From Fen-1245 sp963835535 (lineage in GTDB: Bacteria > Gemmatimonadota > Gemmatimonadetes > Gemmatimonadales > JACORV01), in assembly GCA_963835535.1 (NCBI GenBank), contig CAWIFL010000002.1, forward strand, positions 248,001 to 312,000: 64,000 bases of DNA, given 5' to 3'. The notes below the pieces were generated by a model. The model was not told the origin of the DNA, did not search any database, and saw only the letters and a program-made list of their open reading frames with translations. Of the stretch, positions 48,215 to 57,879 are shown in pieces. The stretch's first letter is position 1, and each line of letters starts with the position of its first letter. The translations under genes were made by a program, and so were the position numbers.

Positions 48215-49117
48215 ATGCTGCGATGCCCCGTTCCGCTCTCGCTCACTGCCGCCCTTGGATGCGCCGTCACGATCGGATGCAGCGCCTCGCGCGGAGGGAA
48301 CCGTGCTCCGCAGGCGGAGCGCGTGGTGTGCGTCTCCAAGCAGCTCAACGAGTTCATGTACGCCATCGGGGCGCAGGGCCTGCTGGTGGGCCGCGACCTC
48401 ACGTCCATCTATCCGCCTCAGATCCGGCAGGTCACGTCGGTCGGGTACCATCGTGCCCTCAGCGCCGAGGGCATCATCTCGCTCAAGCCCACGCTGTTCC
48501 TCACCGACGGGAACTACGGCCCGGCCGCCGTGCAAACGCAGCTTCAGGAGGTGGGCATTCCCATCTGGACCCTGGAGCCCGGCGGCACGTTGGAGGGCGC
48601 CGAAGCGCTGCTGGACTCGCTCGGACGCCGGTTTGACCGGGAGGCCGCGGCTGAAAGCGTGCTGGCCGCGTGGAAGCGGGGGATGGCGGAGGCGCTCAAG
48701 GACACGCTGAAACGGGTCGGCACGCTCCGGCCCCGGGTCCTCATCATCCACTTCGGACAGATCGCCAACGACTACCTGGCGCTCAAGCGGGGCGGCGTCG
48801 CCGACGCCATGCTGCGCTGGGCCGGCGCGGAGAACGCGGTGGATTCGGCGGGGGGCATGATGCGCCTGACGCCGGAGCTGATCGCCAAGGTGGCGCCGGA
48901 CATCATCGTCGCCACGGACGTCGGGTTCGACCGGTACGGCTCTCCCGCCAAGTTCGCCACGATGCCGGGCGTCAGTCTCACGCCGGCCGGCAGGGCGCTG
49001 CGCATTTACCGCATCGAGGAAACCGACGTCATGTATCTCGGTCCGCGCACGCCGGAGGCCATCCGGCGCCTGGAGGGCTTCTTCCACCCGACCGACACGC
49101 GCGCCGTGACCCGCTGA
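48215..49117 (+). CDS. hmuT: Haem-type ABC transporter substrate-binding lipoprotein (HmuT-like)
   Basis: 300 aa from ATG 48215; this start gives a lipobox (VTIGCS). The domain starts ERVVCVSKQLNEFMYAIGAQ; GRDLTSIYPP and VGYHRALSAEGIISLKPTLF are characteristic of HmuT haem-binding proteins. The protein delivers haem (or possibly cobalamin/siderophore) to HmuU. Neither a Fur box nor a cobalamin riboswitch was seen upstream; an inverted repeat GCCGTA/TACGGC sits at 48150-48167. Confidence 0.85.
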   Translation: MLRCPVPLSLTAALGCAVTIGCSASRGGNRAPQAERVVCVSKQLNEFMYAIGAQGLLVGRDLTSIYPPQIRQVTSVGYHRALSAEGIISLKPTLFLTDGNYGPAAVQTQLQEVGIPIWTLEPGGTLEGAEALLDSLGRRFDREAAAESVLAAWKRGMAEALKDTLKRVGTLRPRVLIIHFGQIANDYLALKRGGVADAMLRWAGAENAVDSAGGMMRLTPELIAKVAPDIIVATDVGFDRYGSPAKFATMPGVSLTPAGRALRIYRIEETDVMYLGPRTPEAIRRLEGFFHPTDTRAVTR

Positions 49118-50178
49118 TGCGGCGGCCGCTCTCGTTCGGCGCCGTCTATCTGCTCCTCGGCGCGGCCCTCGTGGCCGCCGTCGTCGCGTCGGCAGGCATC
49201 GGGGCGTTCCCGTTCACGCCGCCCAGGATGGTGAAGTACCTCGCCGAGGCCGCCGGATGGATCTCTGCGGGCCCCACCGACGCACTCGGCCGCAATGTGT
49301 TCTTGAAGCTCCGTCTGCCGCGCGTGTGCCTGGCGGGCCTCACGGGCGCGGTCCTCGGGGTCTCGGGCACGCTTATGCAGGGGCTGTTTCGCAACCCGAT
49401 CGTCGAGCCGGGTTTGGCGGGCACCTCGGCGGGGGCGGCGCTGGGCGCCTCGCTGGTCTTCGTGTTCGGCGGCACCACGGCCGCCGCGTTTCTGTCGTTG
49501 GGGTCGCTGGTGTTGCCGGCGCTCGCGTTCGTCGGCGCCTTCGGCGCCACGATGCTCGTCTACCGGGTATCCGCGTCGTTCGGCAAGGTGAACGTGTTCA
49601 CGCTGCTCCTCGCCGGCATCGCGGTGAACGCCGTGTGCAGCGCGGGAACGGGCTTCCTCTCGTACATCGCCCGCGATCCGCAGGCGCGGAACATCACGTT
49701 CTGGAATCTCGGGACGTTCACCACCGCCGATTGGCGCGGCGTGATCCTCGTGGCCGCCATCTTCGCCATCTGCTTCGTGTGGTCGCTGCGGCACGGCAAG
49801 TCGCTCAACGCGCTGATGCTGGGCGAAGACGAAGCCGCCGCGCTGGGGATCGAGCCGCGGCGACTGATCCTGCAGCTCATCGTCATCAACACGGCCATGG
49901 TCGCGATGGATACCGCGATGGTGGGTGTGATCGCATTCATCGGGCTGGTCGTCCCGCATATCCTGCGCATGCTGCGGTCGGCGGACTACACCTTCCTGCT
50001 GCCGGCGTCCGCGCTGCTCGGCGCCGTCCTGATGGAGCTGATCGACGTCGTCGCCCGGCTGATTATTCCTCCGGCCGAGCTGCCGATCGGAATCATCACG
50101 GCCGTGACGGGTGCTCCGGTGTTTCTCTGGATTCTGCTCCGGCAGCAGCGGCGCGGCCAGGCCGCCTTCTATGGTTGA
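49117..50178 (+). CDS. hmuU: Haem-type ABC transporter permease (HmuU/FecCD family)
   Basis: 353 aa with about 9-10 membrane segments. FecCD signatures: LRLPRVCLAGLTGAVLGVSG and LMQGLFRNPIVEPGLAG, then VGVIAFIGLVVPHILRML. Coupled to hmuT by TGATG overlap and to hmuV by 8 bp. Confidence 0.9.
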   Translation: MRRPLSFGAVYLLLGAALVAAVVASAGIGAFPFTPPRMVKYLAEAAGWISAGPTDALGRNVFLKLRLPRVCLAGLTGAVLGVSGTLMQGLFRNPIVEPGLAGTSAGAALGASLVFVFGGTTAAAFLSLGSLVLPALAFVGAFGATMLVYRVSASFGKVNVFTLLLAGIAVNAVCSAGTGFLSYIARDPQARNITFWNLGTFTTADWRGVILVAAIFAICFVWSLRHGKSLNALMLGEDEAAALGIEPRRLILQLIVINTAMVAMDTAMVGVIAFIGLVVPHILRMLRSADYTFLLPASALLGAVLMELIDVVARLIIPPAELPIGIITAVTGAPVFLWILLRQQRRGQAAFYG

Positions 50179-50953
50179 GCTGGAGAAGGTCTCGTATGAA
50201 GCCGGCGGCGCCCACATCCTGAGCGACGTGAGCGTCCGGTTCCGGACTGAGCGCTTCAACGTCATTCTCGGTCCGAACGGCGCCGGGAAAACGACCCTGC
50301 TCAGGATCGCTTCGGGCCTGCTCGCTCCCACTCGAGGTGCGGTACGCTACGGCGAGCGCCTCGTCGGGACATTCGGTGCGGAGGCACTCGCCCGGAGGCG
50401 TGCGGTGCTGTCGCAGCACGTGGAGCTGGCGTTTCCGCTGCCGGTCGAAGACGTCGTCATGATGGGGCGGTACCCGCACTACGGTCGGACGCCGTCGACG
50501 CGCGACCGGCGGATCGTGGACGGCGCGCTCGCCCTCGTCGATCTGGCCGCCGAACGCGGGCGCTCGTATCCCACCCTCTCCGGCGGCGAGCAGCAGAAGG
50601 TGCAGCTCGCGCGCGTGCTGGCCCAGATCTGGGTCGAGGACGAGGCCGGGGAACCCACGTATCTCTTCCTGGACGAGCCTACGCTCAACCTCGACGTCCA
50701 CTATCAGCTGCAGCTGCTGGATGTCACGCGGGGGTTGCTGGGGTCGCGCTGCACGGTGATCGCCGTCCTGCACGATCTGAACGTCGCGCTCCAATACGGC
50801 GACAGCTTCGTCGTTCTGGAGCACGGGCGCCTCGCCCTGGCGTGCGACGATCCGGCGGAACTCACCGCCGAGTTCATCGAACGGGTCTTCCGCGTGCGCG
50901 CGCACCGGGTGACGGACGCCGAGGGGAACGGGGTATGGCGGTTCACGCGGTGA
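50171..50953 (+). CDS. hmuV: Haem-type ABC transporter ATPase (HmuV-like)
   Basis: 260 aa. Walker A GPNGAGKTT, Q-loop LSQHVELAFP, signature LSGGEQQKVQ, Walker B TYLFLDEPTLNLD, H-loop VLHDLN; all intact. GEEAGEPTYLFLDEP-like spacing as in HmuV. Completes hmuTUV. Confidence 0.9.
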   Translation: MVELEKVSYEAGGAHILSDVSVRFRTERFNVILGPNGAGKTTLLRIASGLLAPTRGAVRYGERLVGTFGAEALARRRAVLSQHVELAFPLPVEDVVMMGRYPHYGRTPSTRDRRIVDGALALVDLAAERGRSYPTLSGGEQQKVQLARVLAQIWVEDEAGEPTYLFLDEPTLNLDVHYQLQLLDVTRGLLGSRCTVIAVLHDLNVALQYGDSFVVLEHGRLALACDDPAELTAEFIERVFRVRAHRVTDAEGNGVWRFTR

Positions 50954-51032
50954 GGCCGCGGAGCGGTGGCGAGCCGCGGCGATCCGTCACATATTGCGCG
51001 CTCCGTCTCGCAGCCGCGGTCCCGGAGCTACC

Positions 51033-53003
51033 ATGCGCATCCGCACCCTGCTCTCACTCCTGGCAGCACTCCTCTGGTGCGGCGCCGTGACGCCCCTCCA
51101 TGCGCAGCGGCCGCCGCAGCGCCCCCGTACGGGGCAGCCCCGCCAGGCCGAGGACCCGCGCTACGCCCAAACGGAGAAGCCTCCGCTCCACGCGATCCAC
51201 TGGCTGGCCATCACCGGCAAGCCGCTTTCGGCGACGGCCGGGGCGCTGATCTTCGCCAAGGGGGGGAACGCGGTGGATGCGGCCGCGGCCATGCTCGCCG
51301 CCGGGTGCACGATGTGGGACACCCTGTCCTGCGGTGGCGAGACGCAGGCGCTCATCTACAACCCGCACACGCACCAGGTCGTCGGGATCGACGCGCTCGG
51401 CGTCGCGCCGACCGGCGCCACCGCGGCGTTCTACCGGGCGAAGGGCTACCGCTTCCCGCCGGAGTACGGGCCGCTGGCCGCAGTCACGCCTGGCACGGTC
51501 GGCGGGCTGCTGACGATGGTGGCGGAGTACGGCAGGCTCTCGCTCAAGGACGTCCTCGCGCCCGCCATCCGGATGGCCGACGGCTATCCGATGGAGGCGC
51601 AGCTCTCGCGGACGATCGAGCACTACAAGTCCTGGATCAAGCAATGGAAGTATGCACCCGCGGTGATGCTCACCCATCCCGGGGCGGCGTACGAGGCGCC
51701 GGAGCCGGGCGAGATCTTCGTGCAGCGGGATCTGGCTGCGACCTGGCGCAAGCTGGTGGAAGCGGAGCAGCGGGCACTCGCGGCCGGGAAGACGCGCAAG
51801 GAGGCGATCTACGCGGCCTACGACCGCTTCTACCGGGGCGACATCGCCCGCGAGCTGGTGCGCGGGGTGCAGGAGGACGGCGGGCTGATCACCTTGCAGG
51901 ACCTCGCCGCCTGGCGCGTCAGGATCGAAGAGCCCCTGCACACCAGCTACAAGGGGATCGAGGTCTACAAGCTCCCGATCTGGCAGCAGGGGCCGGCAAT
52001 GCTGCAGGCCTTGAACATGCTGGCGGATACGGACGTGAAGGCGATGGGCTACAACTCGCCGGCATACCTGCACACGCTCTACCAGGTCATGAACCTCGCC
52101 TTCGCGGACCGCGACTTCTATTACGGTGATCCGTACTTCCCGCCCGAAAAGCCGGTCGAGGGGTTGCTCTCGGCGGCGTACGCGAGAGCACGGTTCGCGA
52201 CCATCAACTGGATGCACAACGATCCCGGCGTGAAGCCGGGCGATCCGTATCCGTATCAGGGAGGCACGAATCCGTTCGCAGATCTGCTCGCGCAGTGGAA
52301 TCCGGCCGCTTTCGCGCCGCACGACACGACCCCGGCGGGCGGAACGCAGGACCGGGCCGTTCCCGCGGCGCGGCCCGACACGAGCGGCTCGGAGTTCCCC
52401 GCCGACCAGGAGGCCTTCTACCGCGGCACGACGTCCATCGAGGCGGCCGACTCGGAGGGCTGGGTGGTGTCGGTGACGCCCAGCGGCGGGTGGGTGCCGG
52501 CGGTGATCGCGGGACACACGGGGATCGGCCTGAGCCAGCGCGCGCAGAGCTTCGTCACCCAGGCGAGCGACGGCCCCTACAACGTGATCGAGCCGGGCAA
52601 GCGCCCCCGCGTAACGCTCACGCCCACGCTTGCGCTTCGGGATGGCGCACCCTACCTGGCCTTCGCCGTGCAGGGCGGCGACTCGCAGGACCAGAACCTG
52701 TTGCAGTTCTTCCTGAACGTGGTGGAGTTCGGGATGACGGTGCAGCAGGCGGTGGAAGCGCCGAACATGAACAGCTTCCAGATGCGCTCGTCCTTCGGGC
52801 AGCACGAGACGGAGCTGGGGAGGATGCTCGTGGCCACCTCGCTGCCCGACTCCACGCGCGCGGCGCTGCAGGCGATGGGGTACACCCTGGAGTTCGCCGA
52901 GCGTACCTCGGGTCCCATCAATGCGATCCTGTTCGACCGGGTGCACCACTCGATGTGGGGCGGCTCGAGCAATCACGGCGAGGACTACGGGATCGCCTGG
53001 TAA
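51033..53003 (+). CDS. Gamma-glutamyltransferase family protein
   Basis: 656 aa. Signal peptide (LLSLLAALLWCGAVTPLHAQ), then SATAGALIFAKGGNAVDAAA and DTLSCGGETQAL. The nucleophile Thr at ~466 follows GT in YRGTTSIEAADSEGW (encoded at 52428) and starts the small subunit after self-cleavage. A 60-residue Pro/Thr-rich segment precedes it. GGTs transfer the gamma-glutamyl group of glutathione and related peptides in the periplasm. The end SMWGGSSNHGEDYGIAW matches the family. Confidence 0.88.
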   Translation: MRIRTLLSLLAALLWCGAVTPLHAQRPPQRPRTGQPRQAEDPRYAQTEKPPLHAIHWLAITGKPLSATAGALIFAKGGNAVDAAAAMLAAGCTMWDTLSCGGETQALIYNPHTHQVVGIDALGVAPTGATAAFYRAKGYRFPPEYGPLAAVTPGTVGGLLTMVAEYGRLSLKDVLAPAIRMADGYPMEAQLSRTIEHYKSWIKQWKYAPAVMLTHPGAAYEAPEPGEIFVQRDLAATWRKLVEAEQRALAAGKTRKEAIYAAYDRFYRGDIARELVRGVQEDGGLITLQDLAAWRVRIEEPLHTSYKGIEVYKLPIWQQGPAMLQALNMLADTDVKAMGYNSPAYLHTLYQVMNLAFADRDFYYGDPYFPPEKPVEGLLSAAYARARFATINWMHNDPGVKPGDPYPYQGGTNPFADLLAQWNPAAFAPHDTTPAGGTQDRAVPAARPDTSGSEFPADQEAFYRGTTSIEAADSEGWVVSVTPSGGWVPAVIAGHTGIGLSQRAQSFVTQASDGPYNVIEPGKRPRVTLTPTLALRDGAPYLAFAVQGGDSQDQNLLQFFLNVVEFGMTVQQAVEAPNMNSFQMRSSFGQHETELGRMLVATSLPDSTRAALQAMGYTLEFAERTSGPINAILFDRVHHSMWGGSSNHGEDYGIAW

Positions 53004-53037
53004 CCATGCTCCGCGGCGGACGGCCGCGGAGGTGACC

Positions 53038-53544
53038 ATGACGGACGTCGAGGTTCGCGCATCCCCCATCGAGGGGCTCGGGCTGTTCGCCGCTCGGCCG
53101 TTCAAGGCAGGGGAGCGCGTCCGGCGGGTGAACGTCGTGCGTGAAGTCACCGCCGAGGCGCCCCTCCGGGAGGAGCTGGGCGAGCGGTGGGACCACTGCG
53201 ACTACCCCGACGGCCGGGTGGTCCTGCTGGGTTTCCCCGACCGACACACCAACCACAGCTGCGACCCCAGCGCCTGGGTCCTGTACGAAGGGGAGGGGGC
53301 CTGGCTGGTGGCCCGCCGGGACCTCGCCCCCGGGGACGAGATCACCTGCGACTACAACATCAACATCGCCGGCGGGACCTCCTGGCCCTGCCACTGTGGC
53401 GCCCGAAGGTGTCGCGGCGTAACCACCGGGGACTTCTTCCTCCTGCCGCCGGATATCCAGCGCGAGTACCGGCCGCTCCTGGCCGCGTGGTTCGTGCGCC
53501 GCCACGAAGCCGAAGTGGCGGCCCTGGATGCGAAGGCACATTAG
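53038..53544 (+). CDS. SET-domain protein (putative lysine methyltransferase)
   Basis: 168 aa. SET motifs: GLGLFAARPFKAGERV, HTNHSCDPSAW (SAM/active site), GDEITCDYN (Asp-Tyr motif), then a post-SET zinc site CHCGARRCRG. All core residues of SET lysine methyltransferases are visible. Bacterial examples exist in some phyla with unclear substrates. It follows the GGT by 34 nt; no functional link is obvious. Confidence 0.85.
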   Translation: MTDVEVRASPIEGLGLFAARPFKAGERVRRVNVVREVTAEAPLREELGERWDHCDYPDGRVVLLGFPDRHTNHSCDPSAWVLYEGEGAWLVARRDLAPGDEITCDYNINIAGGTSWPCHCGARRCRGVTTGDFFLLPPDIQREYRPLLAAWFVRRHEAEVAALDAKAH

Positions 53545-53589
53545 CTCCCTTCGACATCGCTTGAGGTCGCACGCCGAATCTATTGTGGA

Positions 53590-53601
53590 GTAACGCGTTA
53601 C
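53590..53601. promoter_or_regulatory. 12-bp perfect palindrome upstream of the radical-SAM gene
   Basis: GTAACGCGTTAC is self-complementary, 20 nt before ATG 53621, and GTTACGCG recurs at the gene's start. Candidate operator; no regulator is known. Confidence 0.4.
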
Positions 53602-53620
53602 GCGGTATCATTGATGGCCA

Positions 53621-54919
53621 ATGTTACGCGTGGCTGCCGTCGCTCCCGACTCCATCGGCTCCCAGCTAGGCCTCGAACGCGGGGAAGAGCTGCTGGCCAT
53701 CAACGGCCGCGAGCTGGTGGACTTCCTGGACTGGGAGTTCCTGGCTGCGGACGAGCAATTCCGTCTCGATACCCGCACGGCGGCCGGCACCGCCCGCAGC
53801 TTCGAGGTGGAGCGCTCGGACGGCGTCCCCCTCGGCGTGGCGCTGGAGCCGCCCAAGATCCGCCGCTGCAACAACCGCTGTGATTTCTGCTTCGTGGACG
53901 GCAATCCGGACGGGGCCCGGAAGGCGCTGCTGATCCGGGACGACGATTACCGCCTCAGCTTCCGGTACGGCAACTTCGCGACCCTCTCGAACCTGAAGGA
54001 CAAGGACGTCCGGCGGATCCTCGAGTACCGGCTCTCGCCGCTCTACGTGTCGGTGCACGCGACCGACCCTGAGATCCGGCGGGCGCTGCTCCGGAACCCG
54101 AAGGCGCCCGCCATCCTGCCGCAGCTCGAGATGTTCGCCAAGGGCGGCCTCCAGTTCCACACGCAGATCGTGATGGTGCCGGGGGTCAACGACGGGGCCG
54201 TGATGGAGCGGTCGCTCGGCGACCTCTATGCGTTCGGCGCGCCGGTCCTCAGCGTTTCGGTGGTGCCGGTGGCGCTGACCGCGCACTCGAAGCTCGACGT
54301 GGTACGCGCGCCGACGCGCGAGGAGGCGCGCCGCGCCCTGCGCACGGTGCAGAAGTGGGCGGCGCGCGCGCGGGGCGAGCGGCGAGAAGGGTGGGTGTAC
54401 GGCTCCGACGAGCTCTACATGCTCGGCGGCGAGCCATTCCCCACGGCCGACGCGTACGACGACTTCCAGCAGGTGGAGAACGGGGTCGGCGCGGTGCGGT
54501 ACCTCCAGAAGCTGATCGCCGAAGACGAGCGGGAGCTGGGCGCGCACGCCCTGGCGGGCCGGCGCGTGCTCGTGCTGACCGGCACGGCGATGGGCCCGCT
54601 GATGCCCGAGGTGCTCGCGTCGCTCGCGAAGGCGACCGGCGCGCGGTTCGACTGCGTGGCGCTGGAGAACTCGTTCTTCGGTCCGACCGTCACGACGGCG
54701 GGGCTGCTGGCGGGCGCCGACTTCCGTCGAGCGCTGGCCGCGTCGGGGCAGGGCGGGGGCGCGCGCTACGACCTCGCGCTGCTGCCCGCCGAGTCGGTGA
54801 ACGACGACGGCGTATTCGTGGACGACCTCTCGTTCGCCGCACTGGAAGCTGGGGCCCCCATGCCGCTCAGGCTCTCGTACCACTTCACCGACGCCCTGGG
54901 CGTGGAGGCGGCCGCGTGA
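53621..54919 (+). CDS. DUF512 / putative radical-SAM family protein (TIGR03279-like)
   Basis: 432 aa. An N-terminal PDZ-like part (AVAPDSIGSQLGLERGEELL) is followed by a radical-SAM CxxxCxxC cluster (CNNRCDFCFVDG, ~90) and a DUF512 C-terminal domain (SDELYMLGGEPFPT, LTGTAMGPLM). It often precedes der (EngA), as here, and overlaps it by 4 bp. The substrate is unknown. Confidence 0.85.
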   Translation: MLRVAAVAPDSIGSQLGLERGEELLAINGRELVDFLDWEFLAADEQFRLDTRTAAGTARSFEVERSDGVPLGVALEPPKIRRCNNRCDFCFVDGNPDGARKALLIRDDDYRLSFRYGNFATLSNLKDKDVRRILEYRLSPLYVSVHATDPEIRRALLRNPKAPAILPQLEMFAKGGLQFHTQIVMVPGVNDGAVMERSLGDLYAFGAPVLSVSVVPVALTAHSKLDVVRAPTREEARRALRTVQKWAARARGERREGWVYGSDELYMLGGEPFPTADAYDDFQQVENGVGAVRYLQKLIAEDERELGAHALAGRRVLVLTGTAMGPLMPEVLASLAKATGARFDCVALENSFFGPTVTTAGLLAGADFRRALAASGQGGGARYDLALLPAESVNDDGVFVDDLSFAALEAGAPMPLRLSYHFTDALGVEAAA

Positions 54920-56259
54920 ACGCGCCGGACAGGACCGCCGCGACGGTGGCGGTCATCGGCCGGCCGAACGTCGGCAAGTCCACGCTCTTCAACCGGATCG
55001 TGGGCGGCCGGAAGGCGATCGTGGACGAGCTCCCCGGCTCGACGCGCGACCGGCACTTCGGCAAGGCGGAGTGGAACGGGCGCGTCTTCTGGCTGGTGGA
55101 CACCGGAGGCCTCCTCCCGTTGTCCCCGGAGCCGATGGACGCGGCGATCCGGACGCAGGTCGAAATGGCGGTCTCGGCCGCCGACCTGATCCTGCTCCTG
55201 GTGGACGTCGAGGTCGGGCCCGCGCCGGGGGACCAGGAGATCGCCCAGTACCTGCGCGGGAAGGGGAAGCCGGTGGTGCTGGCGGCCAACAAGGCCGACG
55301 CCCTGGCGAAGGAAGCCCGCCACCTGGTCTTCTACGAGCTGGGGCTGGGCGACCCGATCCCCGTTTCGGCCGGGACCGGGAAGGGCGTCGGGGACCTGCT
55401 GGACGCCGTGACGGCGGCGCTGCCGCCGGGCCCGGAGGCCGCGGTCGAGCCCGGGCTCGCCATCGCCGTCGTGGGCCGCCCCAACGTCGGGAAGTCGAGC
55501 CTGGTGAACAAGCTGCTGGGGCAGGAGCGCTCGATCGTCGCCCCGCAGCCGGGCACGACGCGCGACGCGATCGACACGCCGCTCAACTACCAGGGCCGCG
55601 TCCTCACCTTCGTGGACACGGCGGGGCTCCGGCGGCGCGGGAAGATCGACGAGGCGGTGGAGTTCTACGCGCTCCTCCGGACGCAGCGCGCGATCGAGCG
55701 CGCGGACGTGTGCGTGATCGTCGTGGACGCGGCGGAGGGGCTGCACACGCAGGACCTCAAGGTGGCGGCGCAGGCGTGGGACGCGGGGACGGGGCTGGTG
55801 GTCGCGGTGAACAAGTGGGACCTCGTCGAGAAGGACACGAAGACCGCCGAAGAGGGCCGGAAGCACGCCGTCGAGCGGGTGCCGTTCCTGGAGGACGTGC
55901 CGTTCGTGTTCGTGTCGGCGCTGACGGGGCAGCGGGTGCAGAAGGTGCTCGACGCGGTCGTGGAGGTCGCGGAGGCGCGCGGCGCCCGCGTCCAGACATC
56001 GCTCGTCAATCGCGCGATCAAGGAGATGACGGCGGAGCGCCAGCCGCCCCAGGCCGGCGGCTCGGAGGTGAAGCTCCTCTACGGCTCGCAGATCGGCGAG
56101 GCGCCGCCGTCCTTCGCCATCGTCGCCACCCGCCCCGAGGAGATCCCCGACGACTACCGGCGGTTCGTGATCAACGGTCTGCGGGCGCGCTTCGGCTTCC
56201 TCGGCACACCGATCCGGGTCAAGTTCACGCGCCGCCGCCGCGGGGGCGTCACGACGTGA
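54916..56259 (+). CDS. der: Ribosome-associated GTPase Der (EngA)
   Basis: 447 aa. Two tandem G domains: GRPNVGKSTLF (~15) with DTGG and NKAD, and GRPNVGKSSLV (~185) with DTAG and NKWD. A KH-like C-terminal domain ends with FTRRRRGG. Essential for 50S assembly. GTG start. Genes plsY and gpsA follow, a common order. Confidence 0.96.
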   Translation: MNAPDRTAATVAVIGRPNVGKSTLFNRIVGGRKAIVDELPGSTRDRHFGKAEWNGRVFWLVDTGGLLPLSPEPMDAAIRTQVEMAVSAADLILLLVDVEVGPAPGDQEIAQYLRGKGKPVVLAANKADALAKEARHLVFYELGLGDPIPVSAGTGKGVGDLLDAVTAALPPGPEAAVEPGLAIAVVGRPNVGKSSLVNKLLGQERSIVAPQPGTTRDAIDTPLNYQGRVLTFVDTAGLRRRGKIDEAVEFYALLRTQRAIERADVCVIVVDAAEGLHTQDLKVAAQAWDAGTGLVVAVNKWDLVEKDTKTAEEGRKHAVERVPFLEDVPFVFVSALTGQRVQKVLDAVVEVAEARGARVQTSLVNRAIKEMTAERQPPQAGGSEVKLLYGSQIGEAPPSFAIVATRPEEIPDDYRRFVINGLRARFGFLGTPIRVKFTRRRRGGVTT

Positions 56260-56882
56260 TGGATTCCCCGACGTTCCCGGCGATCCTCTGGCTGCCGTGC
56301 GCGTACCTGCTCGGCGCGATCCCGACCTCGTATCTGGTGGCGCGCGCGGTCCGCGGCGTGGACCTGCGGGAGTTCGGCAGCCGGAGCCTCGGCGCCACGA
56401 ACCTGTATCGCCTGCTCGGCTGGGGCGGGGCCGTCCCGGTGGCGCTGTTCGACGTCGCGAAGGGCGCGGTGCCGGTGCTCCTCTGGCTCACGCTCGGGCG
56501 CGGGCCCGCGTGGTGGGCCCTGGCGATCGGGAGCGCGGCGGTGCTGGGCCACGTGTTCTCGCCGTTCGTGCGCTTCAGGGGCGGCAAAGGTGTGGCGACG
56601 GCGGCCGGCGTCTTCCTCGCGTACCTGCCGGGAGCGATCGGCGCGGACGCCCTCGTGTGGACGGGTCTGGTCGTGGGGACGGGGTACGTGTCGGTCGGCT
56701 CGGTGAGCGCGGCCGTCGCCTTCCCGGTCCTGGTGGCCGTGCTCTATCCGAGCCGTCCGGAGGGGCTCTGGGCCGCGCTGGCGGTGGCGCTGTTCGTGAT
56801 CTTCAATCACCGCTCGAACCTGCGGCGGCTGATGGCCGGGACCGAGGCGCGCTTCGGCCACAGGGGCAAGGCGGCGTCGTGA
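56259..56882 (+). CDS. plsY: Glycerol-3-phosphate acyltransferase PlsY
   Basis: 207 aa, several membrane helices. Canonical motifs: GSRSLGATNLYRLLG, GHVFSPFVRFRGGKGVATA and FNHRSNLRRL. It makes lysophosphatidate from acyl-phosphate and G3P at the membrane. It partners with gpsA (G3P supply) immediately downstream (overlap). Confidence 0.94.
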   Translation: MDSPTFPAILWLPCAYLLGAIPTSYLVARAVRGVDLREFGSRSLGATNLYRLLGWGGAVPVALFDVAKGAVPVLLWLTLGRGPAWWALAIGSAAVLGHVFSPFVRFRGGKGVATAAGVFLAYLPGAIGADALVWTGLVVGTGYVSVGSVSAAVAFPVLVAVLYPSRPEGLWAALAVALFVIFNHRSNLRRLMAGTEARFGHRGKAAS

Positions 56883-57877
56883 CGCGCGCGGCGGTCATCG
56901 GCGCGGGGAGCTGGGGCACGACGCTCGCGAACCTGCTGTGCGATCGCGGGGAGACGGTGACGCTCTGGGCCTACGAGCCCGAGGTGGCGGAAGAGATCAA
57001 CCGCCGCCATCGCAACGACCTGTTCCTTCCGGACGCGCCGCTCAAGCCCGAGCTCAAGGCCACCACCGACCTGGGCGCCGCGCTGGAGGGCGCGTCGCTC
57101 GTGGTTTCCGCCCTGCCGTCCCACGTGGTGCGCCGCGTGATGATGGGCGCGGCGCCGCACGTCGCGCGGGGCGCGGTCGTGGTCAGCGCGTCGAAGGGAC
57201 TGGAGCCGGACACGCTCAAGCGGATGACGGAGGTGCTGGCCGAGGTGCTCCCCGGGGCCGCGATCGCCGCGTTGTCCGGCCCGACGTTCTCGCGCGAGGT
57301 CTACGAGCGCCAGCCGACCGCGGCGGTCGCGGCGTCCCGGGCGGCGGACACGGCGCGCAGGGCCCAGCAGGCCATCAGCGCGCCCTGGTTCCGGCTGTAC
57401 ACGAACGACGACGTCATCGGGGTCGAGCTGGCGGGCGCGCTCAAGAACGTGGTCGCGATCGCGGCGGGGATCCTCGACGGGCTGGGGATGGGCAACAACT
57501 CGAGGGCCGCGCTCATCACGCGGGGGCTGGCGGAGATCGCGCGCCTGGGCGCCGCGCTCGGCGCCAAGCCGGCCACGTTCGCCGGGCTGGCGGGGATGGG
57601 CGACCTGCTGATGACGGCCACGGGCCCGCTGTCGCGCAACCGCAGTCTGGGGATCGAGGTCGGGAGGGGGAAGCCGCTCGAGGAGGTGCTGACGCGCCGG
57701 CTCTCGGTGGCCGAAGGCGTCGGCACCGCGCGGGCCGCGGTGGCGCTGGCGGCGAAGGTCGGGGTCGAGCTGCCGATCGCGCGGGAGGTGGCTGCCGTGC
57801 TGTTCGAGCACAAGCCGCCGCGCCAGGCGATCGGCGAGCTCATGGAGCGCTCCTTGAAGAGCGAGACCTGGAGCTGA
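56879..57877 (+). CDS. gpsA: NAD(P)H-dependent glycerol-3-phosphate dehydrogenase GpsA
   Basis: 332 aa. Rossmann GAGSWGTTLANLL, SASKGLEPDTLKRM, catalytic Lys in ELAGALKNVVAIAAGI, and GLAGMGDLLMTATG. It supplies glycerol 3-phosphate to PlsY. GTG start in the plsY stop. Confidence 0.95.
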   Translation: MTRAAVIGAGSWGTTLANLLCDRGETVTLWAYEPEVAEEINRRHRNDLFLPDAPLKPELKATTDLGAALEGASLVVSALPSHVVRRVMMGAAPHVARGAVVVSASKGLEPDTLKRMTEVLAEVLPGAAIAALSGPTFSREVYERQPTAAVAASRAADTARRAQQAISAPWFRLYTNDDVIGVELAGALKNVVAIAAGILDGLGMGNNSRAALITRGLAEIARLGAALGAKPATFAGLAGMGDLLMTATGPLSRNRSLGIEVGRGKPLEEVLTRRLSVAEGVGTARAAVALAAKVGVELPIAREVAAVLFEHKPPRQAIGELMERSLKSETWS

Positions 57878-57879
57878 CC

